A stretch of DNA of 64,000 nt, from NCBI RefSeq assembly GCF_013368755.1, contig NC_049566.1, positions 3,410,001-3,474,000 of the forward strand, written 5' to 3'. Positions 14,401 to 23,211 of this stretch are shown one piece after another. Within the stretch, counting starts at the first letter, position 1; every line of letters starts with the position of its first letter. Below the pieces are notes generated by a model. That model saw nothing but the letters and a program-made list of their open reading frames with translations. It did no database searches and was not told the DNA's origin. A program made the translations under genes and the position numbers. Origin of the DNA: Talaromyces rugulosus. Lineage: Eukaryota; Ascomycota; Eurotiomycetes; Eurotiales; Trichocomaceae.

Positions 14401-14755
14401 GGTATAGTATATTTTAGTCTTAGTATGCTATAGACTAGTATTCATTATTATAGAAGGATTAGATAGTTAAGAGCTTTAGAATATTATATTAAATATAAGA
14501 CTTAGAATATAAATATAATACATATATTGTTCATTATTTAATAAAAGAGTATTGCTGATAGAAAATATTTTAATTATTTATAATTATAAATATTCAACCA
14601 GCTTTACTATTTAATTTATATAAGCTCTACCTAAATCTAGAAAACTATTAATTACAATACTAAATAATTGAATTCTAATAATTATCTCTTTTTGTTGTTC
14701 TTTAATTATAAATAATTTATTTAATATCAATATCTTTAATCACGTTATATAGATA
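11457..14755. other. Unassigned AT-rich block beginning with a GC-rich island
   Basis: The first ~140 bases (11460-11600) are far richer in G+C than anything around them and begin TGTGCCGGTGATGCCC, including a 6-bp inverted repeat GCCGGT/ACCGGC at 11463-11483. The abrupt start inside a gypsy RT frame suggests the end of an inserted element, possibly an LTR starting TG. Downstream the DNA becomes AT-rich with no frame I recognise on either strand; I looked for copia, DDE transposase and LINE motifs without success. The 66-residue open frame at 11622-11822 has no recognisable feature. Confidence 0.45.
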
Positions 14756-14776
14756 TTTATTTATTTATTTAATCAA
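14756..14776 (-). repeat. LINE copy A 3' tail
   Basis: On the + strand TTTATTTATTTA precedes the first LINE body bases (AATCAAATTTAACG). On the element strand this is a short (TAAA)n tail, as left by target-primed reverse transcription of elements with simple-repeat tails. Confidence 0.7.
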
Positions 14777-15037
14777 ATTTAACGTCTATACCGAGCCCTA
14801 GGCTATGACAGACAGCGATTCGTGTGGATTAGGCCTGCTTATAGGGGTTGCCCCCTATAAACCGGTGCCTCTACCCCCATTGGATCCATGCTTTCAAGGT
14901 ATCTTGCACTTTCCTCGCCCCAAGCCACTTATATGCGCAGGACGATTCGGGGGCTTATAGTGGGTGGCAACCACTACCCCCTCCTTATGGCCACTAACGT
15001 TTGGGCGTTGCCTACAATAGCGGGCCGCCCCTGCCCG

Positions 15038-18000
15038 CTATCCTTCCCCCTCTCGCTCTCCCTCATCCAGGGCCTCAATGCCCCAATTATCAGTCTTATA
15101 GGCCTGCTCCCAGGCCTGTTGGTTATCCTCTCGCTCCCTAATGGCCCCTATAAACGCCAGCAGCGCTGTAGTGGCCTTTGGGTCCTGGAATAGGCGTGCT
15201 TCGGGGCACTGCTCGCTATCCTGCAGGGCCTTTACCCCCGCTTCGGCCAAGCCGGCATATAGTTTTTCCCGCTGGTGGCACCACTGTCGACAGTTTGTAA
15301 GAAGGTGTCTTACCGTCTCAGTCCCCCTAGAGCACCCCAAGCAATTAGGGAAGTCTCGGGCCTTAATTCGGTGCAAATAGGCCCCAATTGGTGCGTGGCC
15401 AGTCTTGAACTGGTAATATCGCCGCGCTAGGTGCTTGGGGGTGTTCGCCAACATTGGGTCAAGCTTCCATCCCCGGGGGGGATAGTAGGCCTGGCTTGCC
15501 CGCTGGGCACGCTTTGCAAGCTTTGCAGCAAGCCAGTTGGCCCTGGCAGCTCTATAAGCTTCGGTACAGGCCCGTTGAGCATGTGCCAGTGAGATGCCCG
15601 AGTATTTGCCTGTTCGGGGCTTCCCCGCAGCTTTCTTGGCGGCTTTATCGGCCTCTTCGTTGCCTGGGACCCCCTTATGGCCTGGCACCCAGCATATAGT
15701 AACCCTGCGGCCGGTGGCCTGCAGTTCCTTGGCTAGATCATGTGCCCGCAGCGCCAGGGCTTGGCCAGGGCCTGGCTGGGTATGCTGAAGCCTGCCTATA
15801 GCGGCTTGAGCATCGAGAAACACCCTAATTGGCCCTCTAAGATTCTCTGCCAGCGCCCACTCTAGGGCTTCGACTACTCCTATTAGTTCTGCATCAAAGA
15901 CTTCGAAGCCTGCGCCCAGGGGAGCTAGGCGCGACCTCCAGGGGCCAATAAGTGGCTTATAAGCTACCGCAGCGCCTACGCGCTGATCGTCTAACCTGGA
16001 ACCGTCTGAGTAAAGGTCAGTGTTCCCTATCCCACTTAGGGGGTCTGAGGCTAATTGCATAGCGGTTTCAGGGGAGTCTATCCTGAAATCTAGTGGTATA
16101 GACCTATTACCAGGCTCTATTGTACGCTCAAAGCCCTGGGAGGGGTCGGCGGTCAAGGCCTCTCGTAGCCTGCGGGCCAGGCCCATGCCCAGCTTCCAGG
16201 GGCCTCGGCGGGTTGGTGTTGCCCAAGCTCGGTCTTCTAGCGGCTGCTCTCCAGGCTGTGCATGGGCGTCTCCCTCCCTAAGCGTTATGGGGAGTATTTC
16301 TGCTGCTGGATGCCCCTGGGGAAGTCCTAGGAGTCTCAGGGCATACCGCCGCTGTTTACTATCTAATAGGGCCTCTGCTGGTTCCAAAGCTGCCTCCCTT
16401 ATAAGCGGTCCTAATGGGGTGGACTTCAGCATGCCTGTGACTGCCCGGGCCTGGTTATTAATTAGGCCCTGCAGTCCTTCTAGGCAGTTCTTTTGCCCAT
16501 GCCACCAAAGCTCGGCCCCATAAAGCGCCACTGACTGCGCGGTGGCCTTTTGGATTCGCCATGCCAGGCCTGGGGGGAGCCCCTGGGCCTTGCACAGTGC
16601 CCGCACTCGTCTTTCAGTATTTTGACCTTTTTGCAGGCGGTACTTATAGTGGGCTTTGAGGGTAAGCTTTGGATCTAGTAAGACCCCTAACCACCGGATG
16701 GCTGTTGGGGAGAATGCCACTAAAGCGTCTCCTACCTGCACCCTAGCTTCCTGGACCTGATTTTTATGTTCCCTGCTGGTGGCCCTAGAGAATAGGATGG
16801 CCTCTGTCTTTTTAGGGTCGAATTTGACGCTATTTGCCAGTCCCCACTCAATAGCAGCTTTTGCCGCTGCTTCTAGCTGCCTGCAGATCTCAGAGACCGA
16901 GCTTCCCTGGGCTACCAGGCCTATGTCATCGGCATAGGACAGGGCCTTGATCCCTGGCACCTGCTGTTCCATAGCCTGAAACACACCCCGGATATAGATA
17001 AGAAAGAGGATTGGGGAGACCGGTGAGCCCTGGGGCAGCCCTGAGTCAATAGGCTGTTCAGGGGCTTTATAACCGTCAATTACGAGGCTGACCCTTCTAT
17101 TTGTAAGGAAGGATAAGGTCCACCTTATAAGGTCATTATCCAGGCCTGCAGCTTCCATAGCCTCACTAAGCTTATAGGGGTCAACATGGTCGAAGGCCCC
17201 CATAACGTCAATAAAGATAGTGCCTGTGAGAAGCTTTTGAGTCCATCCCTCGTGCACTGTTTGCACGAGGCAGGCCACCGCGTCAATAGCCCCACGGCCC
17301 CGCCTGCACCCCATTTGTCCAGGGTGTAAAGCCCCCTGGGCCTCACACCAGTCCGCTATAAGGCCTGCAGCCAGCTTCTCAACAACCTTGCCCAGGCAGC
17401 TAAGCAAGCTTATCACCCTCCAGGCCTTCACCTGGGTGTAATCAGGCTTCCCTGGCTTCCGAAGTAGGATGCCTTTAGCGGTCTTCCAGGCCCCTGGGTG
17501 CACCCCAAGCCGAAAGCACTGCCTAGCCATCCCTATGATTCGGGGTGAGTCTAGTGCCCAGAGTAGCCGGCATGCTTTAAAATTGAGCCTGTCGGCCCCC
17601 GGAGCTTTCTTAATGCTCTGGCTGAATAGGGCCTGATGCACCCGCTCTGGCGTTATAAGCATGTGGGCCTGTCCACCTGGCAGCTCCCCAGGAGGGGAGC
17701 TACGGGGGGCGTTAGGAAATGCCATTTCCCTGATTAGGGCTTCTTTATCGGCCATGGTAGTGGCAGGGGGAGCCCCTAGATCCGGGCCTTGGAGTGCTGG
17801 GGTGGTGGGATTAGTCCGTGGCTTAGTGTACTGTAGGGCTATCCAACACCTATTAGGATCTCCTGGAGAAGGCTTTTCCAGGCCATCCCTAGGGCCTTTG
17901 GGAAAAGGGTTCCCAGTGGGGTTCGAATCTTTTTTCCACTCTTCCTTCCCCCCAGGGCCTCCCTCAGCAAGGAAGACCTCCCAGCAGGTCCTTTTAGCCG

Positions 18001-18877
18001 CCTTTATTTCATGGTAATAAGCGGTTCTTGCAGCCTTGAATTCGGTGTCGGTACAGGCATGGGCCTGCCACCGCTTGCGGGCTGCAGCCCATAAGCTCCG
18101 GGCTTGCCGCAGCTCTGGCTTCCACCACCGCTTAGAGCGTGCACAAAGCCGTACTGCTTTGGCATGCCTATCGAGTACGCTGGTTAGGGTGTCCTGCACC
18201 CAATTGGCCTCTCTAGCAAGGTCTTCCTCGGTGCATTGATCACTAAGAGGGGGGTGGCCTACAGCCTCTGAGGCCCAAGCTGCTGTGGCCAGCTTTAGGG
18301 CTTCCTCGTTTACCTGCAGAGCTTCTATCTGCCACCCAGTAATCTCCCCGGAGATTCCTCCTGGGGGGGGTTCTAGGGCTTCCCAGGCTAGGACGATAAG
18401 CTCATGGTCAGATGTTGTAGGCTTATCCTTATCCACCTCCCAGGCTTGCAGAGGCCCTAGGGTTGGCGAGGATAACGCTAAATCAATAATTGACACCCCC
18501 TCGGTCTTCTTATAGCGTGTGGCCTCCCCCAGTGGGTTATTAACATATAGTGAGTGCCGCTCTATAAGCTGTTCCAAGGGCTCAGCGTTAACCCGGCCCT
18601 TGGCCAGTGGGTTCCACGAAGGGCTATGGGCGTTGAAATCACCCACTAATAGGCACCTACCCACTATAAGCAGGTCCCAGTCTGCGTCCTCGATGGCCCG
18701 GCGTCGTCTAGGGAAGGCCCCTTGCCACCGGTAACTGGCCCCAATCCACACATCATAGCAGTTGACTATTCTAGTGCGTCGGGGGGCATGCCCGCTAATT
18801 ATTGGTGCTTCCCATATGTCCAGGGCCTGTAAATAGGGGTGGTCTACTAAATCAGTGCGGTTCTCGACCCTAACTAG
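15038..18877 (-). CDS. LINE ORF2: endonuclease-reverse transcriptase-RNase H, 5'-truncated
   Basis: The polyprotein nicks the target DNA, reverse-transcribes the LINE RNA from the nick and removes the RNA strand. The frame is open from the hAT junction to the stop. It has no native start: the first possible start is a GTG at 18751, and LVRVEN is still readable upstream, so the first ~80 residues are lost. Counting from 18751: endonuclease motifs GDFNAHSP (~37) and TSDHELI (~113); RT motifs FIDVMGAFDHVD, GLPQGSPVSPILF and SYADDIGLVA (~604); RNase H YSDGSR (~912), the EL in DAELIGVVEA, DAQAAIG and PGHKGVPGNEEAD; and a C-terminal CCHC (CLGC...HLLTNC, ~1140). Domain order and length fit the Tad1 clade. 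High G+C and absence of stops indicate it escaped RIP. The missing endonuclease start should make it inactive. Confidence 0.92.
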   Translation of the reverse strand, partial: LVRVENRTDLVDHPYLQALDIWEAPIISGHAPRRTRIVNCYDVWIGASYRWQGAFPRRRRAIEDADWDLLIVGRCLLVGDFNAHSPSWNPLAKGRVNAEPLEQLIERHSLYVNNPLGEATRYKKTEGVSIIDLALSSPTLGPLQAWEVDKDKPTTSDHELIVLAWEALEPPPGGISGEITGWQIEALQVNEEALKLATAAWASEAVGHPPLSDQCTEEDLAREANWVQDTLTSVLDRHAKAVRLCARSKRWWKPELRQARSLWAAARKRWQAHACTDTEFKAARTAYYHEIKAAKRTCWEVFLAEGGPGGKEEWKKDSNPTGNPFPKGPRDGLEKPSPGDPNRCWIALQYTKPRTNPTTPALQGPDLGAPPATTMADKEALIREMAFPNAPRSSPPGELPGGQAHMLITPERVHQALFSQSIKKAPGADRLNFKACRLLWALDSPRIIGMARQCFRLGVHPGAWKTAKGILLRKPGKPDYTQVKAWRVISLLSCLGKVVEKLAAGLIADWCEAQGALHPGQMGCRRGRGAIDAVACLVQTVHEGWTQKLLTGTIFIDVMGAFDHVDPYKLSEAMEAAGLDNDLIRWTLSFLTNRRVSLVIDGYKAPEQPIDSGLPQGSPVSPILFLIYIRGVFQAMEQQVPGIKALSYADDIGLVAQGSSVSEICRQLEAAAKAAIEWGLANSVKFDPKKTEAILFSRATSREHKNQVQEARVQVGDALVAFSPTAIRWLGVLLDPKLTLKAHYKYRLQKGQNTERRVRALCKAQGLPPGLAWRIQKATAQSVALYGAELWWHGQKNCLEGLQGLINNQARAVTGMLKSTPLGPLIREAALEPAEALLDSKQRRYALRLLGLPQGHPAAEILPITLREGDAHAQPGEQPLEDRAWATPTRRGPWKLGMGLARRLREALTADPSQGFERTIEPGNRSIPLDFRIDSPETAMQLASDPLSGIGNTDLYSDGSRLDDQRVGAAVAYKPLIGPWRSRLAPLGAGFEVFDAELIGVVEALEWALAENLRGPIRVFLDAQAAIGRLQHTQPGPGQALALRAHDLAKELQATGRRVTICWVPGHKGVPGNEEADKAAKKAAGKPRTGKYSGISLAHAQRACTEAYRAARANWLAAKLAKRAQRASQAYYPPRGWKLDPMLANTPKHLARRYYQFKTGHAPIGAYLHRIKARDFPNCLGCSRGTETVRHLLTNCRQWCHQREKLYAGLAEAGVKALQDSEQCPEARLFQDPKATTALLAFIGAIREREDNQQAWEQAYKTDNWGIEALDEGEREGEG

Positions 18878-18887
18878 ACTTCCGCAT

Positions 18888-19020
18888 AACCCATTTTGGG
18901 TCGAAGGTCACGACCCAAAACCCAACCCGGTCTGGGTCTGGGTCGAAGCTTCATAACCCAGGCCCAACCCAGGCCCAGTCACTGGGGCCCCAGAAAACCC
19001 AGAAATAACCCATTTCGACC
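18888..19020. repeat. Left subterminal GGGTC/ACCCA repeats of the hAT
   Basis: Short GGGTC, CTGGGT and ACCCAG units recur in both orientations across about 130 bp. hAT transposases bind subterminal repeats of this kind; that these are binding sites is an inference. A similar cluster lies at 23010-23070 near the other end. Confidence 0.55.
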
Positions 19021-19487
19021 CAGTTCCGGCATAAATTATGGTATAATTATTTAAATTACACGCCGTCATTTTTCCCGTTTTGATGTTTACACTGAAATAG
19101 AACACTTTCTACCAGGAAATCAATGAAATCTTTAAGGAATTTCTTAAATATGAAAAGGGCATATCGAATTCACTGTTGCTTATCTTTTACAATGCCTCGT
19201 TCTACATGGAAAGGCCGTATCTACGGTGTGGTGGGAAAATGCACATCTATCGTCGTACCGATGTAGTTATATATGTTAAACATATATTCACACATTATAC
19301 ATTTCTACATGAATCAAATAAATATTTCGGGGAATATTAGAATGTATTGAACTGTTTAAATGTTCTACTGTTGTCAGAATATCAAACCGTTCTATTGATA
19401 ATTCCGACGCTTGTCAGAATACCTAGATATCTACATTTAAGTCGAAGGCTTCAACTTTGAAAGTAGGACGGGATGAATTTTTTTGGC

Positions 19488-19600
19488 TAGGCTTGGGGAA
19501 ACTGGGGTGGGAATTGGGGTTTGACTGGGGTTTGACTGGGCCTTGACTGGGTTCTCTGGGTTGTCTCTGGGCTATTACTGGGTTATTACAGGGATAATGC
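19488..19600. repeat. Direct TGACTGGG-type short repeats in the hAT leader
   Basis: Imperfect 9-11 bp units around CTGGG/TGGGGTTTGAC are repeated about nine times in tandem (for example GGGGTTTGACTGGGG), ending about 190 bp before the transposase start. They are probably a second subterminal or regulatory repeat array; function not known. Confidence 0.6.
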
Positions 19601-19790
19601 ATTAGGTCCACATAATATCAGTATACCAAACCAATGAATGAGAGGACAAGGATTCATTCCATCTGACATATCAATTAACTTGACTTTCTCATTTTTCTCA
19701 TTTTTCTAATTGTAGTGCTTTTCCATCTCAGTATGTTATTCATATTTTCCCTTTACCTCTCCCCTTCGTGATGCTTACATATCTTTTGTC

Positions 19791-22404
19791 ATGTCTCAAA
19801 GCCAGCTTTCCGACTTCACATCGTCACTTTATAGTGGAGATATTGATGATCTTCCATCTCTCTCAACGCAACAAATCACTCCATCCGCAAGTCATCATAC
19901 AATTGATTCTGGCTTCCACCGGCCAGATGACCTCCTCGTTCCTCCTTCTTTGATACGTGTTGGACCTGATCGCCGGAATAGGTTTGTTCTCTACGACAAG
20001 ATGTCACACAACGAGTTTATCGACTGGTGGTTACAGACGGACTATGGGCGGAAAAGAAAGATCAACTGGGATTCACATCGCCACACGGTGATCTGGAATA
20101 GCTACAACCAGGTTGCTGAGGGTGTAGATGGCACACCAAAGGTCATGTGCAAACGCTGTGGAAAGATTCTTGAGCATCCTTATTCCCTGAGTCTGAACAG
20201 TTCCGGCAAAGCGCAGTATCACGGCACATCAACAATCCAGAAACATCTGAAGACAGCTGGGTGCCTACGGTCGGAGAAGGGAAAGAAGGCAGAGATTACA
20301 AAGTTTCTCCAAAAAGAGGTATGTTTTAGACTGTGAAACGATACTTAGATACTAATCTATGGTATGTCTTCCTAGGGCGAAATCTCAGCAGATATACCCT
20401 TTTTACAAGAGGACTGGGAAGACGATATCTTGCAATTCCTGACTCTCAATCGGCTACCATTCCACCTCATCGAGCATCCATCATTTAAGCGGATTATCTA
20501 CAAAGCGCGTTCTGCTCTTGTCGCTCCAGTGATCCCGTCTGCCGATACAATCCGTCGCCGATTAGGGAGCTTGGTCAAAGACCGGCAGCAGCGGGTTCTT
20601 CGTACGCTACCTGCTGGTTCAAAGATATCTATTGCGCTTGACTGTTGGACATCTCCATTCTCGCAGGCATTTATGGCGATCACTGGTTATTTTATCGACA
20701 GTGATTGGGTTTATCGTGAGGTGCTTCTTGGTTTTAAGCCACTTCACGGTACACATACGGGGTCTTACTTAAGTGGTGTTCTGATGGAAACCCTGGTAGA
20801 GAACAACATTGAAGATAGAGTGTTTGGGCTGACCACAGATAATGCATCAAACAATAAGGCATTAGCTGCGTCTCTCCAACAAGCTTTATCAGATGGTGTC
20901 ATTATTACACGAATACCATGCCTTGCCCATGTTATCCAGCTCAGTCTTAATCAGCTTCTTGTTCGGATTAAGGCAGTTCCATCCAATGAATCCGCGGAGA
21001 CAAAGTGGACAGAGAGTCAGTCCAGGCTGGTTCAAGAGAATGCGAAGCAATGTCAGATCTCTTCTACATTGAACAAAGTACGTTATCTTGCAATTTATAT
21101 AAATGCAAGCCCCCAGCGCCGAGAGACATTCTACAATCTTCAGACAACAAACGTCAAGATTGTTCCCATCCAAGATGTGAAAACACGATGGAATTCTACA
21201 TTTCTTATGCTTCGCCGGGCCAAACGGCTACGTGCTATCTTCTCTTTATTTTGTGCAGAGTATGACTGTGAGGAGATGCTACTTAGCGAGCACGAGTGGC
21301 GCCAAATTGACTATCTTCTCTGTATCACTGAGCCGTTCTTCGATTATACAACCCAGTTATCAAAGACTCGAGACGTCACTGCCCACTATGTGTTCAAGAT
21401 TTACAACCGACTTTTTGATCATCTTGAGCGATCACAGACACAGCTACAACGGAAGCGTGTCCCATGGAAGAAACAAATGCTGGACGCACTGGACGCTGGA
21501 CGGACCAAGCTTGATGAGTACTACGCTCAAACCGATACTATTCGAGGGCATATCTATGCCGTCAGTACGATGCTTGCACCAGTGAATAAATTTAGATTCT
21601 TTCTCTCTAGCGATTGGGATCAGAAGTGGCGAGATATCTATCGCAACGCCTTTCAGCAAGCCCTCATCCCATACCAAGCGCAAGTAAAAAGTCAAAGCCA
21701 GGATGCATACAGCTCTCACACTGCAGCTCAACCAAGCTCAAGGCTGGAGGAGATGCTTGATGGAAAGGATATACAGCCACGAGCGATGACTGATGAAATT
21801 AGTCAATATCTTGATAGTGGTCAGTGATTATCCACTACCTATGTATTGCTAGTTCACTAATCTTAAACTAGATACTGTTTCTGTTGGGCCACTTATCTTT
21901 TGGAAAGAGCATCAATATCGCTTTCCAGCTATTGCCGCCCTTGCGCGAGATGCGCTCTCCTTCCCAGCCACTGGTGCAGGAGTGGAACGCCTCTTTAATA
22001 CTGCTCGAGATGTTTGTCACTATCGTCGTGGGAGAATGAAGACCGAGACGATTGAGGAGTTGATGATGTTTCTTTGTACATCCAAATTCGATATAGAGGC
22101 ACAGGAAGCAAAGCTTCTTGAAAAATTCTTCTCACAGGATGAGCTTGAGGCGGCGAAAGAAGAAAGGGAAGAGAAGCTTAACAAGGATGAGATCAATCCA
22201 ATTAGTGATACAGAGGAGCAAGAGGATGAGCTAGAAAATGGACCAGAGAATGAAATGGAGGATATAGGACTAGATACGACTTTCTTATCTGCTGCTGAAC
22301 CAGATAGTCCAGGCTCACCGTCATTACCACCAACCTGTACACAGACACGGGTATCAGGGCGGAAACGTAAGAGCCGGGAAGATGATATATTTGAATATCA
22401 TTAG
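19791..22404 (+). CDS. hAT-family transposase (three exons, apparently intact)
   Basis: The gene catalyses cut-and-paste transposition. Exons are 19791-20318, 20376-21819 and 21872-22404; introns 20319-20375 (GTATGT...CCTAG) and 21820-21871 (GTCAGT...ACTAG) are 57 and 52 bp and keep frame, giving 2,505 nt and 834 residues. The N-terminus has a BED-type zinc finger (CKRCGK near residue 122, then HLKTAGC near 154). The middle carries hAT signatures: ALDCWTSPF near 250, TTDNASNN near 310, PCLAHVIQLS near 336 and VKTRWNSTF near 430. Exon 3 encodes the C-terminal dimerisation domain (FPATGAGVERLFNTARD), then an acidic tail and basic GRKRKSRE. The start is the first ATG before the finger. There are no premature stops and little RIP. 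Splicing is inferred from sites and frame. Confidence 0.9.
20319..20375 (+). other. Intron 1 of the hAT transposase
   Basis: GTATGT donor, ACTAATC branch-like box and CTTCCTAG acceptor. Removal joins ...FLQKE to GEISA in frame; reading through would add a stop at 20334. Confidence 0.8.
21820..21871 (+). other. Intron 2 of the hAT transposase
   Basis: GTCAGT donor, CACTAATC branch-like box and AACTAG acceptor. Removal joins ...QYLDS to DTVSVGPLIFW, linking the core to the dimerisation domain. Without splicing the frame ends at 21827. Confidence 0.8.
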
Positions 22405-22547
22405 TTAAATATGTAAATTCTAAATAAAGGCTTTTCTTTTACCTTTTTTCCTAATAAATCTGTAAAGTAAATACTCAAAAATACAACTACAAAATGCATA
22501 AGTTATGCAATTAGAATTCTTGGTATATTTTGTTTATGTTTTTACCC

Positions 22548-22905
22548 ATTATTGCCCCCTTGCGCGCGCTCTCCAGCAGTACTGGTGCAGGAGTGGAAAC
22601 GTACTCGGAGATGTTGTCACTATCGTCGTGGGAGAAAGACGAGACGATTGGGAGTTGATGATGTTTCTTTGTACATCCAAATTCGATATGGCACAGGGCC
22701 AGCTTTTACTATGAGCTGAGCTTGAGCGCGAAAAAGAAAAAGAGAAGCTAACAAGGATGAGATCAATCCAATTAGTGATACAGAGGAGCATAAGAAAAAA
22801 AAGGACCAGAAAATGAAAGAGGATATAGGACTAGATACGACTACTTATAGCTGCATCCAACTATCAGACACGGAGGGCAAACATAAGATGTTATACGAAT
22901 TATAG
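22548..22905 (+). pseudogene. Decayed tandem duplicate of the hAT last exon
   Basis: This repeats exon 3 from about 21935 to the stop (shared landmarks: TGGTGCAGGAGTGGAA, GTCACTATCGTCGTGGGAGA, TTTCTTTGTACATCCAAATT). It is shortened by many scattered deletions of one to about 50 bases, so the frame is lost. Unlike the retroelements around it, the changes are mostly small gaps rather than C-to-T, so this is not ordinary RIP. Whether it arose by a local duplication or belongs to a second hAT copy abutting the first cannot be told here. Confidence 0.85.
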
Positions 22906-23071
22906 TATATAAATAAAATATTGTTTATAAAAATCGTAAAGTAAAAAAAATACATAAGCAAACATAAGTCTACAGGACTGATGCTGTGGGGGCGGAGTAG
23001 GGGTCGGCCATACTGGGTCGACTAACCCAGAAACCCAGTTTGACCCAAAACGCAATTTAAGTCTGGGTTTT

Positions 23072-23209
23072 TTTTTCTATTGCGGATATAACCCTATTTT
23101 ATTATGCTCTTTAAGCCCCTACAGCTTTGCGGGGGTAGGTTTTAGCGGTGGTATAGGAATAAAGCAAGATAAGCCCTTATTTGAATAAGCTAACCTAAGG
23201 TCTAGTAAC
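23072..23209. other. Short unassigned stretch at the hAT-LINE junction
   Basis: About 140 bp between the last hAT-like ACCC motif and the resumption of LINE copy A. It does not match the LINE segment missing there when compared with copy C. It may be the hAT end or filler DNA. Confidence 0.4.
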
Positions 23210-23211
23210 AA

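Larger units (their letters stand above)
18878..23209 (+). mobile_element. hAT DNA transposon inserted in LINE copy A
   Basis: The insertion lies between LINE bases ending CCCTAACTA (18868-18876) and LINE resuming ATTATGTTGA (23211). It carries a hAT transposase gene. The ends are rich in GGGTC/ACCCAG motifs in both orientations; TTTTGGGTCGAA at 18894-18905 and its near-inverse TTTGACCCAAAA at 23039-23050 are probably parts of the terminal inverted repeats. The exact ends and the 8-bp duplication typical of hAT elements could not be fixed, because the LINE around the site lost about 190 bp. The 23072-23209 stretch is neither clearly hAT nor LINE. Confidence 0.75.

Noticed and set aside
11457..14755. 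Possible copia element
   Set aside because: The TG start and size tempted me, but I found no second LTR, primer site or copia RT/integrase motif on either strand.
16020..16523. 167-residue + strand frame and several others opposite LINE ORF2
   Set aside because: Antisense shadows of a long GC-rich coding frame whose domains are clear on the - strand.
18888..23070. Exact terminal inverted repeats and 8-bp duplication for the hAT
   Set aside because: Several GGGTC-rich inverted motifs compete and the flanking LINE is deleted, so no end could be fixed.
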